The notes under the pieces: model-generated
The model's input: the letters and a program-made list of their open reading frames with translations, nothing else
The model's database searches: none
What the model was told of the DNA's origin: nothing
Position numbers and translations under genes: made by a program
Assembly: GCF_002218045.2 (NCBI RefSeq)
Contig: NZ_AP018686.1
Location: 1-64,000 of the forward strand
Length of the DNA: 64,000 nt
From: Vibrio rumoiensis
Lineage (GTDB): Bacteria; Pseudomonadota; Gammaproteobacteria; Enterobacterales; Vibrionaceae
Direction: 5' to 3'
Part shown: one piece after another, positions 34,342-43,120 of the stretch
Layout: every line of letters starts with the position of its first letter
How positions within the stretch are numbered: position 1 is the first letter of the stretch

Positions 34342-35048
34342 AATTGTTGGGTTAGCAACGCCATCAACATTTCCAAATAATGCTCACAAACGTAATCGGC
34401 AGAAACGGGCGGCAACTCTACCGTCACACATAATAAATCACGTTCGGCACACCAAGAACCAAATGAGCCCGGTGTGTCGTAGCCAACATCTTCGACCATA
34501 GGTAAATTCATTTTCTGCGATAACCAATGCGCCAAAGGCGAAAAGCTTGGGTCATCAATGCAAGCTAATGGTTCATGAAATGACGTCACCCACGCCGGTT
34601 TGAGCTCTTCAATTAACTGACATAATGCTGCGGTTTCAGGCTCAGAATTGCCCGTGTCGCCAGTTCCCACTTCGACATCACGCTCTGGCTCTTGAGTGCT
34701 CCAACGATAAACCGTGCCACCGCTTTGCCAATTTTGACTCGCAAAGTTTCGATTCAAATCGACCTGATTGGCGTTCGCTCGGGTTCCTAACAGATTACCG
34801 TCGGGATTCATGCTTAAAATGACATGATGGCGTAGCTGTTTTGCTTCAATTGAACGTAAAGCGCAAGAAAGACTGACAATCGAAGCCGTTTCATCGCCAT
34901 GCGTGCCCGCAAGAATTAATCCGGTATTCTCATCTTGAATTTGAGCGGGAAAATACAACAAAGGCGCACCTAATACAGAGTGTCCGTATTGGATAGGTTT
35001 GAGTTGAAATTGTGCTCGTTGCTCACGAGGGCGAAGAATGACAGCCAT
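34338..35048 (-). CDS. mpaA: Murein peptide amidase A
   Basis: A 236-residue M14-type zinc carboxypeptidase. It removes meso-diaminopimelate from L-Ala-D-Glu-mDap released during wall turnover. Zinc ligands are in LAGTHGDETA (H, E) and the distal His in TSFHEPL. The substrate arginines are in LLGTRANANQVDLNRNF, and the catalytic Glu lies in TVELPP. Cytoplasmic, with no signal peptide. Its product is the substrate of DgcA encoded 900 bp away, and an OppA/MppA-type binding protein gene is divergent. Its 3-prime end meets the DUF559 gene. Confidence 0.92.
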   Translation of the reverse strand: MAVILRPREQRAQFQLKPIQYGHSVLGAPLLYFPAQIQDENTGLILAGTHGDETASIVSLSCALRSIEAKQLRHHVILSMNPDGNLLGTRANANQVDLNRNFASQNWQSGGTVYRWSTQEPERDVEVGTGDTGNSEPETAALCQLIEELKPAWVTSFHEPLACIDDPSFSPLAHWLSQKMNLPMVEDVGYDTPGSFGSWCAERDLLCVTVELPPVSADYVCEHYLEMLMALLTQQF

Positions 35049-35232
35049 ACGATCTTCCTAATCAATATTTCAAATATGTAAATCCATATTGAGTCAGTAT
35101 TACCGAATCGTGCTCACAGATAAAGTACCGATAACAATAAAATCACAATAAAAATATGGGTTAGATGGGAAGTTAACGTTATAGTTATCAGTATTCTTTG
35201 ATTAATACGTTCTTCACTAACAAGGAAGTATC

Positions 35233-36849
35233 ATGCTCTCTTTTAAACCTTCAGTTTTAGCTTTAACTCTATCCGCCGTCCTTTTACCTACTTCTGTCTT
35301 GGCTGCTCAGGTACCTGATGGTGTGACGCTAGCGAAAAAACAAGAGCTTGTACGAGGAAATGATGCCGAAGCGCCCACATTAAATCCGTTAAAAGCAGAA
35401 GGTATTCCTGAAATGCATATCCTTCGTGATTTGTTTGAAGGGCTGGTGATCCAAAACCAAGATGGTAGTGTGGTGCCGGGCGTTGCGAAGAGCTGGGAAA
35501 CCAAAGACAACCAAACTTACACTTTCCATTTACGCCAAGATGCTAAGTGGTCAAATGGCGAGCCTGTTACCGCGCAAGACTTTGTTTATAGTTTGCATAC
35601 CGCCGTCGATCCAAAATTTGCCTCACCGAACGCTTGGTATTTAAAACTGACCGGTATTAACAATGCTGAAGCGATCATTGATGGTAAAAAGCCGGTAGAT
35701 AGCCTTGGCGTGAAAGCGTTAGATGCCCACACATTGCAATTTCAATTAGATAAACCAGTCCCTTATTTTGTTGCGATGACTGCGCATACCGTGATGATGC
35801 CAATCAATCAAAAAGCGGTTGAAAAATATGGTGAAAATTGGACTAAACCAAAAAACATGGTGTCTAACGGAGCGTATAAACTCGCCAACTGGGTGATTAA
35901 CGAGCGTTTAGAAATGGTGCGCAATCCTAACTATTGGGATAACAAAGACACCGTGATTAACAAAGTGACTTACATTCCGTTTGAAAGCCAAACGGCGGCG
36001 ATGAATCGTTATATGACTGGTGAAGTGGATATTACTTCTGATGTGCCAGTTGCGATGGTCGATAAGTTGAAACAAGACCATCCAGATGCTTATAAAATCA
36101 CTCCTTTGCTATGTACTTATTACTATGCGTTGAATACCCAGCGTAAGCCATTTGATGATCCGCGCGTACGTAAAGCCATTTCATATACCATCATGCGCGA
36201 TGTGATTGCTAATGGCGTGACCAAAGGCAATGTACCTGCTTATACGTTTGCTCACCAAGACGTGGCGAATTTTAAAGCGACTCAGCCAGAATATAGCCAA
36301 TGGACTCAACAGCAACGAGATCAAGAAGCAGCGAAATTACTGAAAGAAGCCGGCTATGATCACGATCATCCGCTAAAAGCCTCTTTGCTTTACAACACCA
36401 GTGAAAATCACAAAGCGATTGCAGTGGCGATTGCCTCTATGTTGAAAAAGAATTTAGGTATGGAAGTGACGCTCGATAACCAGGAATGGAAATCTTACTT
36501 AGCGGCACGTCAAGAACGTAACTTCGACATTATGCGTGCTTCTTGGTGTGGAGATTACAACGAAGCCTCGACATTCTTAACGCTATTAACGTCGGATAAC
36601 GACAAAAACTTTCCGTCTTATTCCAATCCAAAATACGATCAAGTGATCGCCAAAGCACAAGCGGCGGTCGATCTAAAAGCTCGTAATCAATACTACGATC
36701 AAGCGGAACAAATGTTAGCGCAAGATATGCCACTTGTCCCAATCTACTACTTTATGCAATCACGTTTAGTCAATCCAAAACTTGGTGGCTACCCAATGCA
36801 TAATGCGGAAGGGCGTATTTACTCAAAAGATTTGTACTTCACTAAGTAA
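35233..36849 (+). CDS. Periplasmic oligopeptide-binding protein (OppA/MppA type)
   Basis: A 538-residue SBP_bac_5 family binding protein with a signal peptide (LALTLSAVLLPTSVLAAQ). Family blocks are KQELVRGNDAEAPTLNP, RDLFEGLVIQNQDGSVVPGV, LLYNTSENHKAIAVAIASM, NQEWKSYLAARQ and CGDYNEASTFLTLL. It binds peptides and delivers them to an Opp-type ABC permease not encoded here. Next to mpaA and dgcA, the ligand is probably a murein peptide (MppA-like role), though several blocks, such as LCTYYYALN, look more like OppA. A ribosome binding site (AAGGAAG) precedes the ATG and a terminator follows. Confidence 0.9.
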   Translation: MLSFKPSVLALTLSAVLLPTSVLAAQVPDGVTLAKKQELVRGNDAEAPTLNPLKAEGIPEMHILRDLFEGLVIQNQDGSVVPGVAKSWETKDNQTYTFHLRQDAKWSNGEPVTAQDFVYSLHTAVDPKFASPNAWYLKLTGINNAEAIIDGKKPVDSLGVKALDAHTLQFQLDKPVPYFVAMTAHTVMMPINQKAVEKYGENWTKPKNMVSNGAYKLANWVINERLEMVRNPNYWDNKDTVINKVTYIPFESQTAAMNRYMTGEVDITSDVPVAMVDKLKQDHPDAYKITPLLCTYYYALNTQRKPFDDPRVRKAISYTIMRDVIANGVTKGNVPAYTFAHQDVANFKATQPEYSQWTQQQRDQEAAKLLKEAGYDHDHPLKASLLYNTSENHKAIAVAIASMLKKNLGMEVTLDNQEWKSYLAARQERNFDIMRASWCGDYNEASTFLTLLTSDNDKNFPSYSNPKYDQVIAKAQAAVDLKARNQYYDQAEQMLAQDMPLVPIYYFMQSRLVNPKLGGYPMHNAEGRIYSKDLYFTK

Positions 36850-36875
36850 GTATTTTCTAAGTTTAATCGTCTTTC

Positions 36876-36908
36876 ATAAACCCGATCATGTATCGGGTTT
36901 ATTTTTTG
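36876..36908 (+). terminator. Intrinsic terminator after the peptide-binding protein
   Basis: AAACCCGAT pairs with ATCGGGTTT across a five-base loop, followed by ATTTTTT. Confidence 0.9.
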
Positions 36909-36911
36909 GCA

Positions 36912-37316
36912 CTAAGTTAGCTTTTGCCCTGAAATGGCTGGGTGGTATATCGGTTGAACCACGTTACCTGCCGGATCGGTACAGTGGAAACTGCGTGCAC
37001 CATCGCTATGATCGTGAGGAGTATCGAGTAAAGGCACACCTTGCGCTTGTAAAAACTCATACCATTGTTGTAGCGCTTGTTTGCTATCCACCACAAAACC
37101 AAAATGATCAAGATTATGGTGACCGCTTTCTTGTTCGGAATGGGAGCGAGATAGCGATAAGTTATCGTTGCCGCAACTTAGGTAGATTAAGTTGTCATTC
37201 GCTCGACGGAGTATCTCCATGCCCATAATCTCATGATAAAAATGGACACATTCCTCAAAAGGGTAGACGGCTAGTGCTAAGTGTCTTAATCCATTAAATG
37301 GTGTTGGTCTTTGCAT
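36912..37316 (-). CDS. VOC-superfamily protein (glyoxalase-like)
   Basis: A 134-residue vicinal-oxygen-chelate protein with two beta-alpha-beta-beta-beta modules. Candidate metal ligands are H13 in LRHLALAV and His in NLDHFGFVV. The usual last Glu in the GN-x-(I/V)-E motif is Gln here (GNVVQPIYHP), so metal binding or catalysis may differ from true glyoxalases. It resembles fosfomycin-resistance/dioxygenase-like VOC proteins encoded widely in vibrios. Substrate unknown. Divergent from the ABM-domain gene. Confidence 0.82.
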   Translation of the reverse strand: MQRPTPFNGLRHLALAVYPFEECVHFYHEIMGMEILRRANDNLIYLSCGNDNLSLSRSHSEQESGHHNLDHFGFVVDSKQALQQWYEFLQAQGVPLLDTPHDHSDGARSFHCTDPAGNVVQPIYHPAISGQKLT

Positions 37317-37389
37317 ATTTCCTCCTTAAATGACTTTGTATTATTAATTGTATACAATTATCCTGTTATTGCTAATCATGGAGGAGCTT

Positions 37390-37692
37390 ATGTTTTGTAT
37401 CATTGTAAAAAATGAAGTAAAGAATGGATGCCGAGAACAGTATTTGTCGGTGATGCAAGAGAATGCGAAAGCGTCGGTGTTAGGTGAGCAAGGTTGCTAC
37501 GCTTTTGATGTGCTGGTGGATCAAACCAATGATCATCATTTTTATTTGTATGAAATCTATCAAGATGAAAACGCGCTCGCCGAACATAAAAAGACTGAGC
37601 ATTATTTAGAAAGCCGTAAATATTTGGCCGATATTGTGGAAAATGTATCGGTGATTCGCTGTGATGTTACCGCACGAAATGGAAAGAATTAA
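37390..37692 (+). CDS. ABM-domain monooxygenase-like protein (YgiN/LsrG type)
   Basis: A 100-residue antibiotic-biosynthesis-monooxygenase fold protein. The pattern FCIIVKNEVKNGCREQYL, ASVLGEQGCYAFDVLVDQ, HFYLYEIYQDENALAEHKKT and HYLESRKYL is typical. The start is the ATG preceded by GGAGGAG. Family members are small dimeric cofactor-free oxygenases or isomerases acting on quinols or signalling molecules. It lies 19 bp before the YtoQ gene, likely in one operon. Substrate unknown. Confidence 0.85.
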   Translation: MFCIIVKNEVKNGCREQYLSVMQENAKASVLGEQGCYAFDVLVDQTNDHHFYLYEIYQDENALAEHKKTEHYLESRKYLADIVENVSVIRCDVTARNGKN

Positions 37693-37711
37693 ATAACGTA
37701 AAGGAGACAAG

Positions 37712-38155
37712 ATGAGCTGGAATGTTTATTTATCAGGTGAAATTCATACTGATTGGCGTGAGCAGATCATTCAAGGTTGTGAAGCCAAAGGGTTAGAGAT
37801 TACCTTTAGCTCGGCAGTGACCGATCACGACAGCAGTGATGCGGCAGGCGATGGCCTAGGCGAAGAATCCAACGCCTTTTGGCGCGATCATAAATCGGCC
37901 AAAGTGAACGCGATTCGCATCCAAAACCAAATTAAGCAGTGTGATCTCGCGATCATCCGTTTTGGTGATAAATACAAACAATGGAATGCCGCGTTTGATG
38001 CTGGTTATTGCGCCGCGCTTGATAAGCCATACATCACCTTGCACAGCGAAGATATTATCCACCCATTGAAAGAAGTCGATGCCAGTGCGCAAGCGTGGGC
38101 GACTGACCCACAACAAGTCGTGGATATTTTGGCGTATTTGTTATTGCAGAAGTAA
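37712..38155 (+). CDS. YtoQ-family protein
   Basis: A 147-residue protein matching the YtoQ family (nucleoside 2-deoxyribosyltransferase-like fold). Conserved features are NVYLSGEIHTDWR, ITFSSAVTDHDSSDAAGD, FWRDHKSAKVNAIRI, CDLAIIRFGDKYKQWNAAFD and DKPYITLHSED. The biochemical role is not established. A ribosome binding site (AAGGAGAC) is present, and an intrinsic terminator follows. Confidence 0.88.
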   Translation: MSWNVYLSGEIHTDWREQIIQGCEAKGLEITFSSAVTDHDSSDAAGDGLGEESNAFWRDHKSAKVNAIRIQNQIKQCDLAIIRFGDKYKQWNAAFDAGYCAALDKPYITLHSEDIIHPLKEVDASAQAWATDPQQVVDILAYLLLQK

Positions 38156-38183
38156 CGTATCGCTTTGATATGTCTATCTTTGT

Positions 38184-38220
38184 ATAAACGCCAACCAGAT
38201 TCGGTTGGCGTTTTTTATTT
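38184..38220. terminator. Intrinsic terminator, YtoQ / choline operon
   Basis: AACGCCAACC, loop AGATTC, then GGTTGGCGTT and TTTTATTT. The ten-base stem and the loop are identical to those of the terminator at 45430. It lies between two convergent transcripts and could serve both. Confidence 0.9.
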
Positions 38221-38224
38221 ATGA

Positions 38225-39436
38225 TTAAGCCACATTGGAGCTTTGTTCGAAGCTTTGATAATTACCTAATAAAGCATTATAAAATTCGCTGTCGTTCAAG
38301 ACTCCAAGCAGTTGGCCATTTTCAACCATTAAAACCGGATGGGCGGTACGATTTTTGAGTTCAATGGCATCACGCATACTAATTTCTGGGCTTGCCATTA
38401 CGAGCATGTTGGACTCAATGGCGGCTAAATTCGGATTTTTTTCCCATTCAACAAGCTTCAGTGGTTCAGCACTGCTGATATTTAAATTTTCTAAACTCGA
38501 CGTAGAGGATGGTTTTTCTATCCAAATCCCGGTATTCGAACATATCTGAATACGATTATCATCAGATGTAAGATCGTGAGTCGGTTGCATCAAAGAGCGA
38601 CCTTTTAAAACGTTGAGTGGGTTTGTGTGGGCCACAAAATCTTTAACGTATTGAGTTTTAGGCGCGAGGACAATTTCCTCTGGTGTGCCGTGTTGAATTA
38701 AGCGACCAGATTCCATAATGGCAATATTGTTACCAATTTTTAGAGCTTCATCTAAATCATGACTAACAAACAAAATCGTCTTATTGAGTTTGGTTTGTAA
38801 TTCGAGTAGTTCATCCTGTAGTTGAGCGCGAATTAATGGATCTAACGCAGAAAATGGCTCATCCATTAACAGAATGTCGGTGTCCATAGCGAAAGCGCGA
38901 GCAAGGCCGACACGTTGCTGCATACCACCCGATAATTCGTGGGGATGTTTATCTGCCCACTCGGATAAGCTCACCATTTCTAATTGCTCTAGTGCTTTTT
39001 TACGGCGAGCGGATTTACTCATTCCCTTCATTTCTAAACCAAAGGCAACGTTATCCAGTACCGTGAGCCAAGGCATTAAGGCAAATTTTTGGAACACCAT
39101 CGAGACTCGATGAGTACGTAAATGGCGCAGTGTTGAGTTATCGCAATTCGCGAGGTCAACTAGATTGTCACCATCTTTTATTTCTAATGAGCCACGAGAA
39201 ATGGTATTCAGGCCATTAACCGCGCGTAACAAGCTTGATTTACCTGAACCAGATAACCCCATCAGCACACAGATCTCACCTTCTTTGACACTGATATTGA
39301 CACCATCGACTCCGACGACTTGGCCGGTTTGGTCAATAATATTTTGGCGTGATTCACCTTTGTCGAGTAGTTCGATCGCTTTGTTGGGATGGTCACCAAA
39401 TACCACATCAAGGTTTTTAATTGTAATTGCGTCCAT
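38225..39436 (-). CDS. choV: Choline/betaine ABC transporter ATPase
   Basis: A 403-residue ProV/ChoV-type ATPase. Walker A is GLSGSGKSS, the signature is LSGGMQQRVGLARA, Walker B is ILLMDEPFSALDP and the H-loop is FVSHDLDE. C-terminal CBS-like regulatory sequence follows (about 285-400), as in osmoprotectant transporters. It powers choline/betaine uptake with the permease and binding protein encoded upstream, with only 2 bases between genes. Last gene of the betIBA-choXWV operon; vibrio literature often calls it proV. Confidence 0.92.
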   Translation of the reverse strand: MDAITIKNLDVVFGDHPNKAIELLDKGESRQNIIDQTGQVVGVDGVNISVKEGEICVLMGLSGSGKSSLLRAVNGLNTISRGSLEIKDGDNLVDLANCDNSTLRHLRTHRVSMVFQKFALMPWLTVLDNVAFGLEMKGMSKSARRKKALEQLEMVSLSEWADKHPHELSGGMQQRVGLARAFAMDTDILLMDEPFSALDPLIRAQLQDELLELQTKLNKTILFVSHDLDEALKIGNNIAIMESGRLIQHGTPEEIVLAPKTQYVKDFVAHTNPLNVLKGRSLMQPTHDLTSDDNRIQICSNTGIWIEKPSSTSSLENLNISSAEPLKLVEWEKNPNLAAIESNMLVMASPEISMRDAIELKNRTAHPVLMVENGQLLGVLNDSEFYNALLGNYQSFEQSSNVA

Positions 39437-39438
39437 AA

Positions 39439-40284
39439 TTATCCCTCTTTAGCTTGGTTTGGTGTTTTGCATAAACGATCAAGAATGATGGCGACCAGAA
39501 CAATGGCTAATCCAGCTTCGAATCCTTGAGAAATATTGACGGTGTTTAGCGCTCGGATGACGGGTTTACCTAAGCCATCGGCGCCAACGAGTGCGGCGAC
39601 CACGACCATAGAAAGCGATAACATAATACATTGAGTCACACCTGCCATAATGCTTGGCAGCGCGGCTGGTAATTCAACTTTAAATAAAAGCTTCATTCGA
39701 CTAGCACCAAATGCTTTACCCGCTTCAACCAGTTCTTCTGGAACTTTAATAATGCCTAGATAGGTCAAACGGATCGGAGCTGCGATAGCGAAAATAATGG
39801 TCGAAATGAGCCCCGGTACTATCCCTAACCCAAATAACACTAAGGTAGGAATAAGGTACACAAAGGTTGGAACGGTTTGCATTAAATCTAAAATAGGGCG
39901 CATTAAGGTATACAACCAAGGGCGATGCGCGGCCATGATGCCTAATGGGACGCCAATTAATACGGAAATCGTTGTCGCCGCAAAGACGAGAACAAAGGTT
40001 TCCAGCATTTCTTGCCAATAGCCCATATTTAAAATCAGTAGTAGCGATGCAATGATGAACACCACTAGGGATAATTTACGGTGTAAATACCAAGCAAGTG
40101 CCGCGGTAACCACGATAGGCACCGCTGGTGGTAGCCACTGAAAAACGCTGACTAGACTCATAATCACGGTTTCAAGAAAGATAGAAATTGTGTCGAAAAG
40201 TGTTGCTGCATTGATCGTGAGCCAATCAACAACGATTTCCATCCAATGTCCGAGTGGGATTTTATGATCGGTAATGAAATTCAC
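39439..40284 (-). CDS. choW: Choline/betaine ABC transporter permease
   Basis: A 281-residue ProW-family permease with about six membrane helices. The ABC-interaction loop is EAGKAFGASRMKLLFKVELP, typical of binding-protein-dependent permeases (EAA motif). A near-match to the parS2 consensus lies within the gene (40075-40087). Adjacent choX and choV complete the importer. Confidence 0.92.
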   Translation of the reverse strand: MNFITDHKIPLGHWMEIVVDWLTINAATLFDTISIFLETVIMSLVSVFQWLPPAVPIVVTAALAWYLHRKLSLVVFIIASLLLILNMGYWQEMLETFVLVFAATTISVLIGVPLGIMAAHRPWLYTLMRPILDLMQTVPTFVYLIPTLVLFGLGIVPGLISTIIFAIAAPIRLTYLGIIKVPEELVEAGKAFGASRMKLLFKVELPAALPSIMAGVTQCIMLSLSMVVVAALVGADGLGKPVIRALNTVNISQGFEAGLAIVLVAIILDRLCKTPNQAKEG

Positions 40285-40357
40285 AGTACTGCCTTATCTA
40301 GCGAGCTTACACCCGCCAGTCCAATTGAAAATATAAAAAGAATGTTGCGTTTATTAA

Positions 40358-41302
40358 CTACTTAACTGGTTGTTTGAGATAAGCAATCACAGCTGGCGCT
40401 GCAGGTTGGCCATTGAGTGTCTTGACATTTTTTAGCCACGTTTGGATTTGTTCAGGGTGTTGGTTTAACCATTCACGAGCCGCGATAGCTGGCTTTTTGT
40501 TTTGGTTTAAGATCGAATTCATGATCTGATTTTCCATCTCCAGGCTGAATTTAAGATCGGTTAATAGGTTTCCGACATTCGGGCACTGGGTTAGGTAATC
40601 TTGTCGCACGTTAGTATGCACGCTGGCGCCACCATAGTTAGGGCCAAAGAAGTCATCACCACCGGCAAGATATTTCATCTCAACTTTGCTGTTCATAGGG
40701 TGTGGTGCCCAACCTAGGTAAACAATCCATTGATTACGACGTACCGCACGGGTGACCTGAGAGACCATGCCTGCTTCACTCGATTCGACTAATCGGAAAT
40801 CTTTTAGGCCAAAGGCATCTTGATCAATCATGCTTTGCAGTAGGCGATTACCATCGTTACCCGGTTCGATGCCGTAAATGCGGTCGTTAAATTTGTCAGC
40901 ATTTTTAGCAATATCCGCGAACGTTTTAACCCCGGCATCATATACGTACTTAGGTACTGCCAATGTGTATTTAGCGCCTTCTAGGTTAGCTCGAACCGTT
41001 TCTACTTTGCCTGATTCTCTATATTTCTTGATGTCATTTTCCATGGTTGGCATCCAGTTACCGAGAAAGATATCGATATCGCCATTTGCCATTGAGGAGT
41101 AGGTCACGGGAACCGACAGTAATTCTGTTTCGGTTTGGTAACCCATACCTTGCAATAATTGGCTGGTAACGGCCGTGGTTGCTGTGATATCGGTCCAACC
41201 AACATCCGAGAAACGTACGGTTTCACATTGATTAGCATAGGCGTTAAAAGTAACTAGGCTGGTAAGTCCTAACGTGAATAGTGCTGTTTTTTTAAGTGAC
41301 AT
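40358..41302 (-). CDS. choX: Choline/betaine periplasmic binding protein
   Basis: A 314-residue OpuAC-family binding protein with a signal peptide (LKKTALFTLGLTSLVTFNAYA). Ligand-box features are VRFSDVGWTDITATTA, DIFLGNWMPTMEND, VYLGWAPHPMNS and GASVHTNVRQDY, with tryptophans suited to a cation-pi cage. The ATG at 41302 is preferred because AAGGA is six bases upstream. Encoded right after betA, so imported choline is the likely ligand. Confidence 0.92.
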   Translation of the reverse strand: MSLKKTALFTLGLTSLVTFNAYANQCETVRFSDVGWTDITATTAVTSQLLQGMGYQTETELLSVPVTYSSMANGDIDIFLGNWMPTMENDIKKYRESGKVETVRANLEGAKYTLAVPKYVYDAGVKTFADIAKNADKFNDRIYGIEPGNDGNRLLQSMIDQDAFGLKDFRLVESSEAGMVSQVTRAVRRNQWIVYLGWAPHPMNSKVEMKYLAGGDDFFGPNYGGASVHTNVRQDYLTQCPNVGNLLTDLKFSLEMENQIMNSILNQNKKPAIAAREWLNQHPEQIQTWLKNVKTLNGQPAAPAVIAYLKQPVK

Positions 41303-41335
41303 AATCATTCCTTGTAATCAGTGACTTGCTATTAA

Positions 41336-43036
41336 TTATTGGTTTAGTGGTAAAGCGCGTACCGGTTGGTGGCTGCGTTGTGTATATTGCCAATTTGGAT
41401 CAGTCCAAACCGGAACATTATCGGGAGTCAGTAAAGGTTGGCCTAAAATCATATCGGCGGCACGCTCTGCCACCATGATGGTTGGTGCATTTAAGTTGCC
41501 GTTAGGGATTACCGGGAAAACAGAAGAGTCGACGACTCGTAGATTGTTAATACCAAGTACGCGGCAATTTTCATCAACTACGGCCATAGGATCATTACTT
41601 GACCCCATTTTGCAGGTACAGGATGGGTGATAGGCACTTTCTACGTTCTCTTTTACCCATTGATCTATGGCTTGATCGGATTCAATTTCAATACCGGGTT
41701 GGATCTCTTTGCCTCGGAAACGATCCATAGCAGGCTGAGCTAAAATTTCACGGGTAAGGCGAATGCAGTCACGCCAATCCTGACGATCTTGCTCGGTTGA
41801 AATGTAATTGAACTCGATGCTTGGTTTCGTATGAGGATCGTTTGATTCAATAGTGACCCGGCCACGACTCTCGGGTTTATTCGGTCCAACATGAACTTGG
41901 AAACCATGGTCATCAAAGGCGGCTTGACCATCATAACGCATGGCGGCGGGTAAGAAATGGTATTGAATATTTGGCCATTTCAAGCCTTTACGTGACCGGA
42001 TAAAAGCACAAGATTCAAAGTGATTGGTAGCGCCTAATCCGGTGCGCTTTAAGAGCCACTCGGCGCCAATTAAGCCTTTACTGACTAGACCTAGTTTGCT
42101 GTTTAACGTGATGGGTTGTTTACATTCATATTGAAAGTAAACCTCTAAATGGTCTTGTAGGTTGTCACCGACACCTGGTAATTCGTGTTTTAATTCTACG
42201 CCTGCATGTTTTAATGTTGCACGATCGCCGATACCTGACAGCTGGAGCAGTTGCACAGAGCCGATAGGTCCTGCACTTAAAATGACTTCTTGAGCTGCAT
42301 AAACCTGAACGATTTGCCCAGATTTTTCGTATTCAACCCCATAGGCTGTCTTGCCTTCGAGTAAGACTTTATGAGCGACGATGCCGGTTAATAGTGTTAA
42401 GTTTGAACGTTTAAGTGCTCGACGTAGATAAGCATTAGAAGTGGAAGCGCGAACGCCGCCATCAACCGTCATATGCATTGGACCAAAGCCTTCTTGTTGA
42501 TAGGCGTTGTAATCTTGAGTTTCTGGATAACCGGCTTCTTTTCCGGCATCAATAAATGCTTGGTATAAAGGATTACGCTCCATGTTATTACCGTTGCAGG
42601 TCCCAACTGGGCCGTTGCCACCACGATAATCATTACCGCCTTCGAACCAGCTTTCCGCTTTACGAAAATAAGGCAAACAGTTTTGATAATTCCAACCCTG
42701 TGCACCGGATTCTTCCCACTGGTCAAAGTCACAAGCATGGCCACGTACATAAACCATACCGTTAATCGAGGAGCTACCACCAAGTACTTTTCCTCGAGGG
42801 CAGTGTAATTGACGGCCATCAAGGCCTGATTCGGCTTTGGTTTCAAACTGCCAAGCGTATTTTTCACTGTTCATCGGATAAGAAAGTGCAGTGGGCATTT
42901 GAATGAAAATGCTTTTATCACTGCCACCAGCTTCTAATAGTAAAACGTTATGTTCACCAGATTCGCTGAGTCGGTCGGCTAATACGCAGCCGGCCGAACC
43001 CGCGCCGACGATAATATAATCGTAGCGTTGTTGCAT
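41336..43036 (-). CDS. betA: Choline dehydrogenase
   Basis: A 566-residue GMC flavoprotein oxidising choline to betaine aldehyde at the membrane. The FAD motif is YIIVGAGSAGCVLADRLSE. GMC signatures are GKVLGGSSSINGMVYVRG and ILSAGPIGSVQLLQLSGIG, and the catalytic His pair lies in SAYHPSCTCKMG and PNGNLNAPTIMV. It is full length. It follows betB by 84 bp in the bet operon. Confidence 0.95.
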   Translation of the reverse strand: MQQRYDYIIVGAGSAGCVLADRLSESGEHNVLLLEAGGSDKSIFIQMPTALSYPMNSEKYAWQFETKAESGLDGRQLHCPRGKVLGGSSSINGMVYVRGHACDFDQWEESGAQGWNYQNCLPYFRKAESWFEGGNDYRGGNGPVGTCNGNNMERNPLYQAFIDAGKEAGYPETQDYNAYQQEGFGPMHMTVDGGVRASTSNAYLRRALKRSNLTLLTGIVAHKVLLEGKTAYGVEYEKSGQIVQVYAAQEVILSAGPIGSVQLLQLSGIGDRATLKHAGVELKHELPGVGDNLQDHLEVYFQYECKQPITLNSKLGLVSKGLIGAEWLLKRTGLGATNHFESCAFIRSRKGLKWPNIQYHFLPAAMRYDGQAAFDDHGFQVHVGPNKPESRGRVTIESNDPHTKPSIEFNYISTEQDRQDWRDCIRLTREILAQPAMDRFRGKEIQPGIEIESDQAIDQWVKENVESAYHPSCTCKMGSSNDPMAVVDENCRVLGINNLRVVDSSVFPVIPNGNLNAPTIMVAERAADMILGQPLLTPDNVPVWTDPNWQYTQRSHQPVRALPLNQ

Positions 43037-43120
43037 AAGATTGATTCTCCGCTTCCGTTTAAGAACGTATCGGTTTAAAGACTCGTGAGTGATTTCTCAA
43101 CGATAGATAAATGATTTGCC

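Noticed and set aside
36782..37228. 148-codon open frame over the end of the peptide-binding gene and the VOC gene
   Set aside because: It crosses an intrinsic terminator and is antisense to the VOC gene, whose protein is clearly recognisable.
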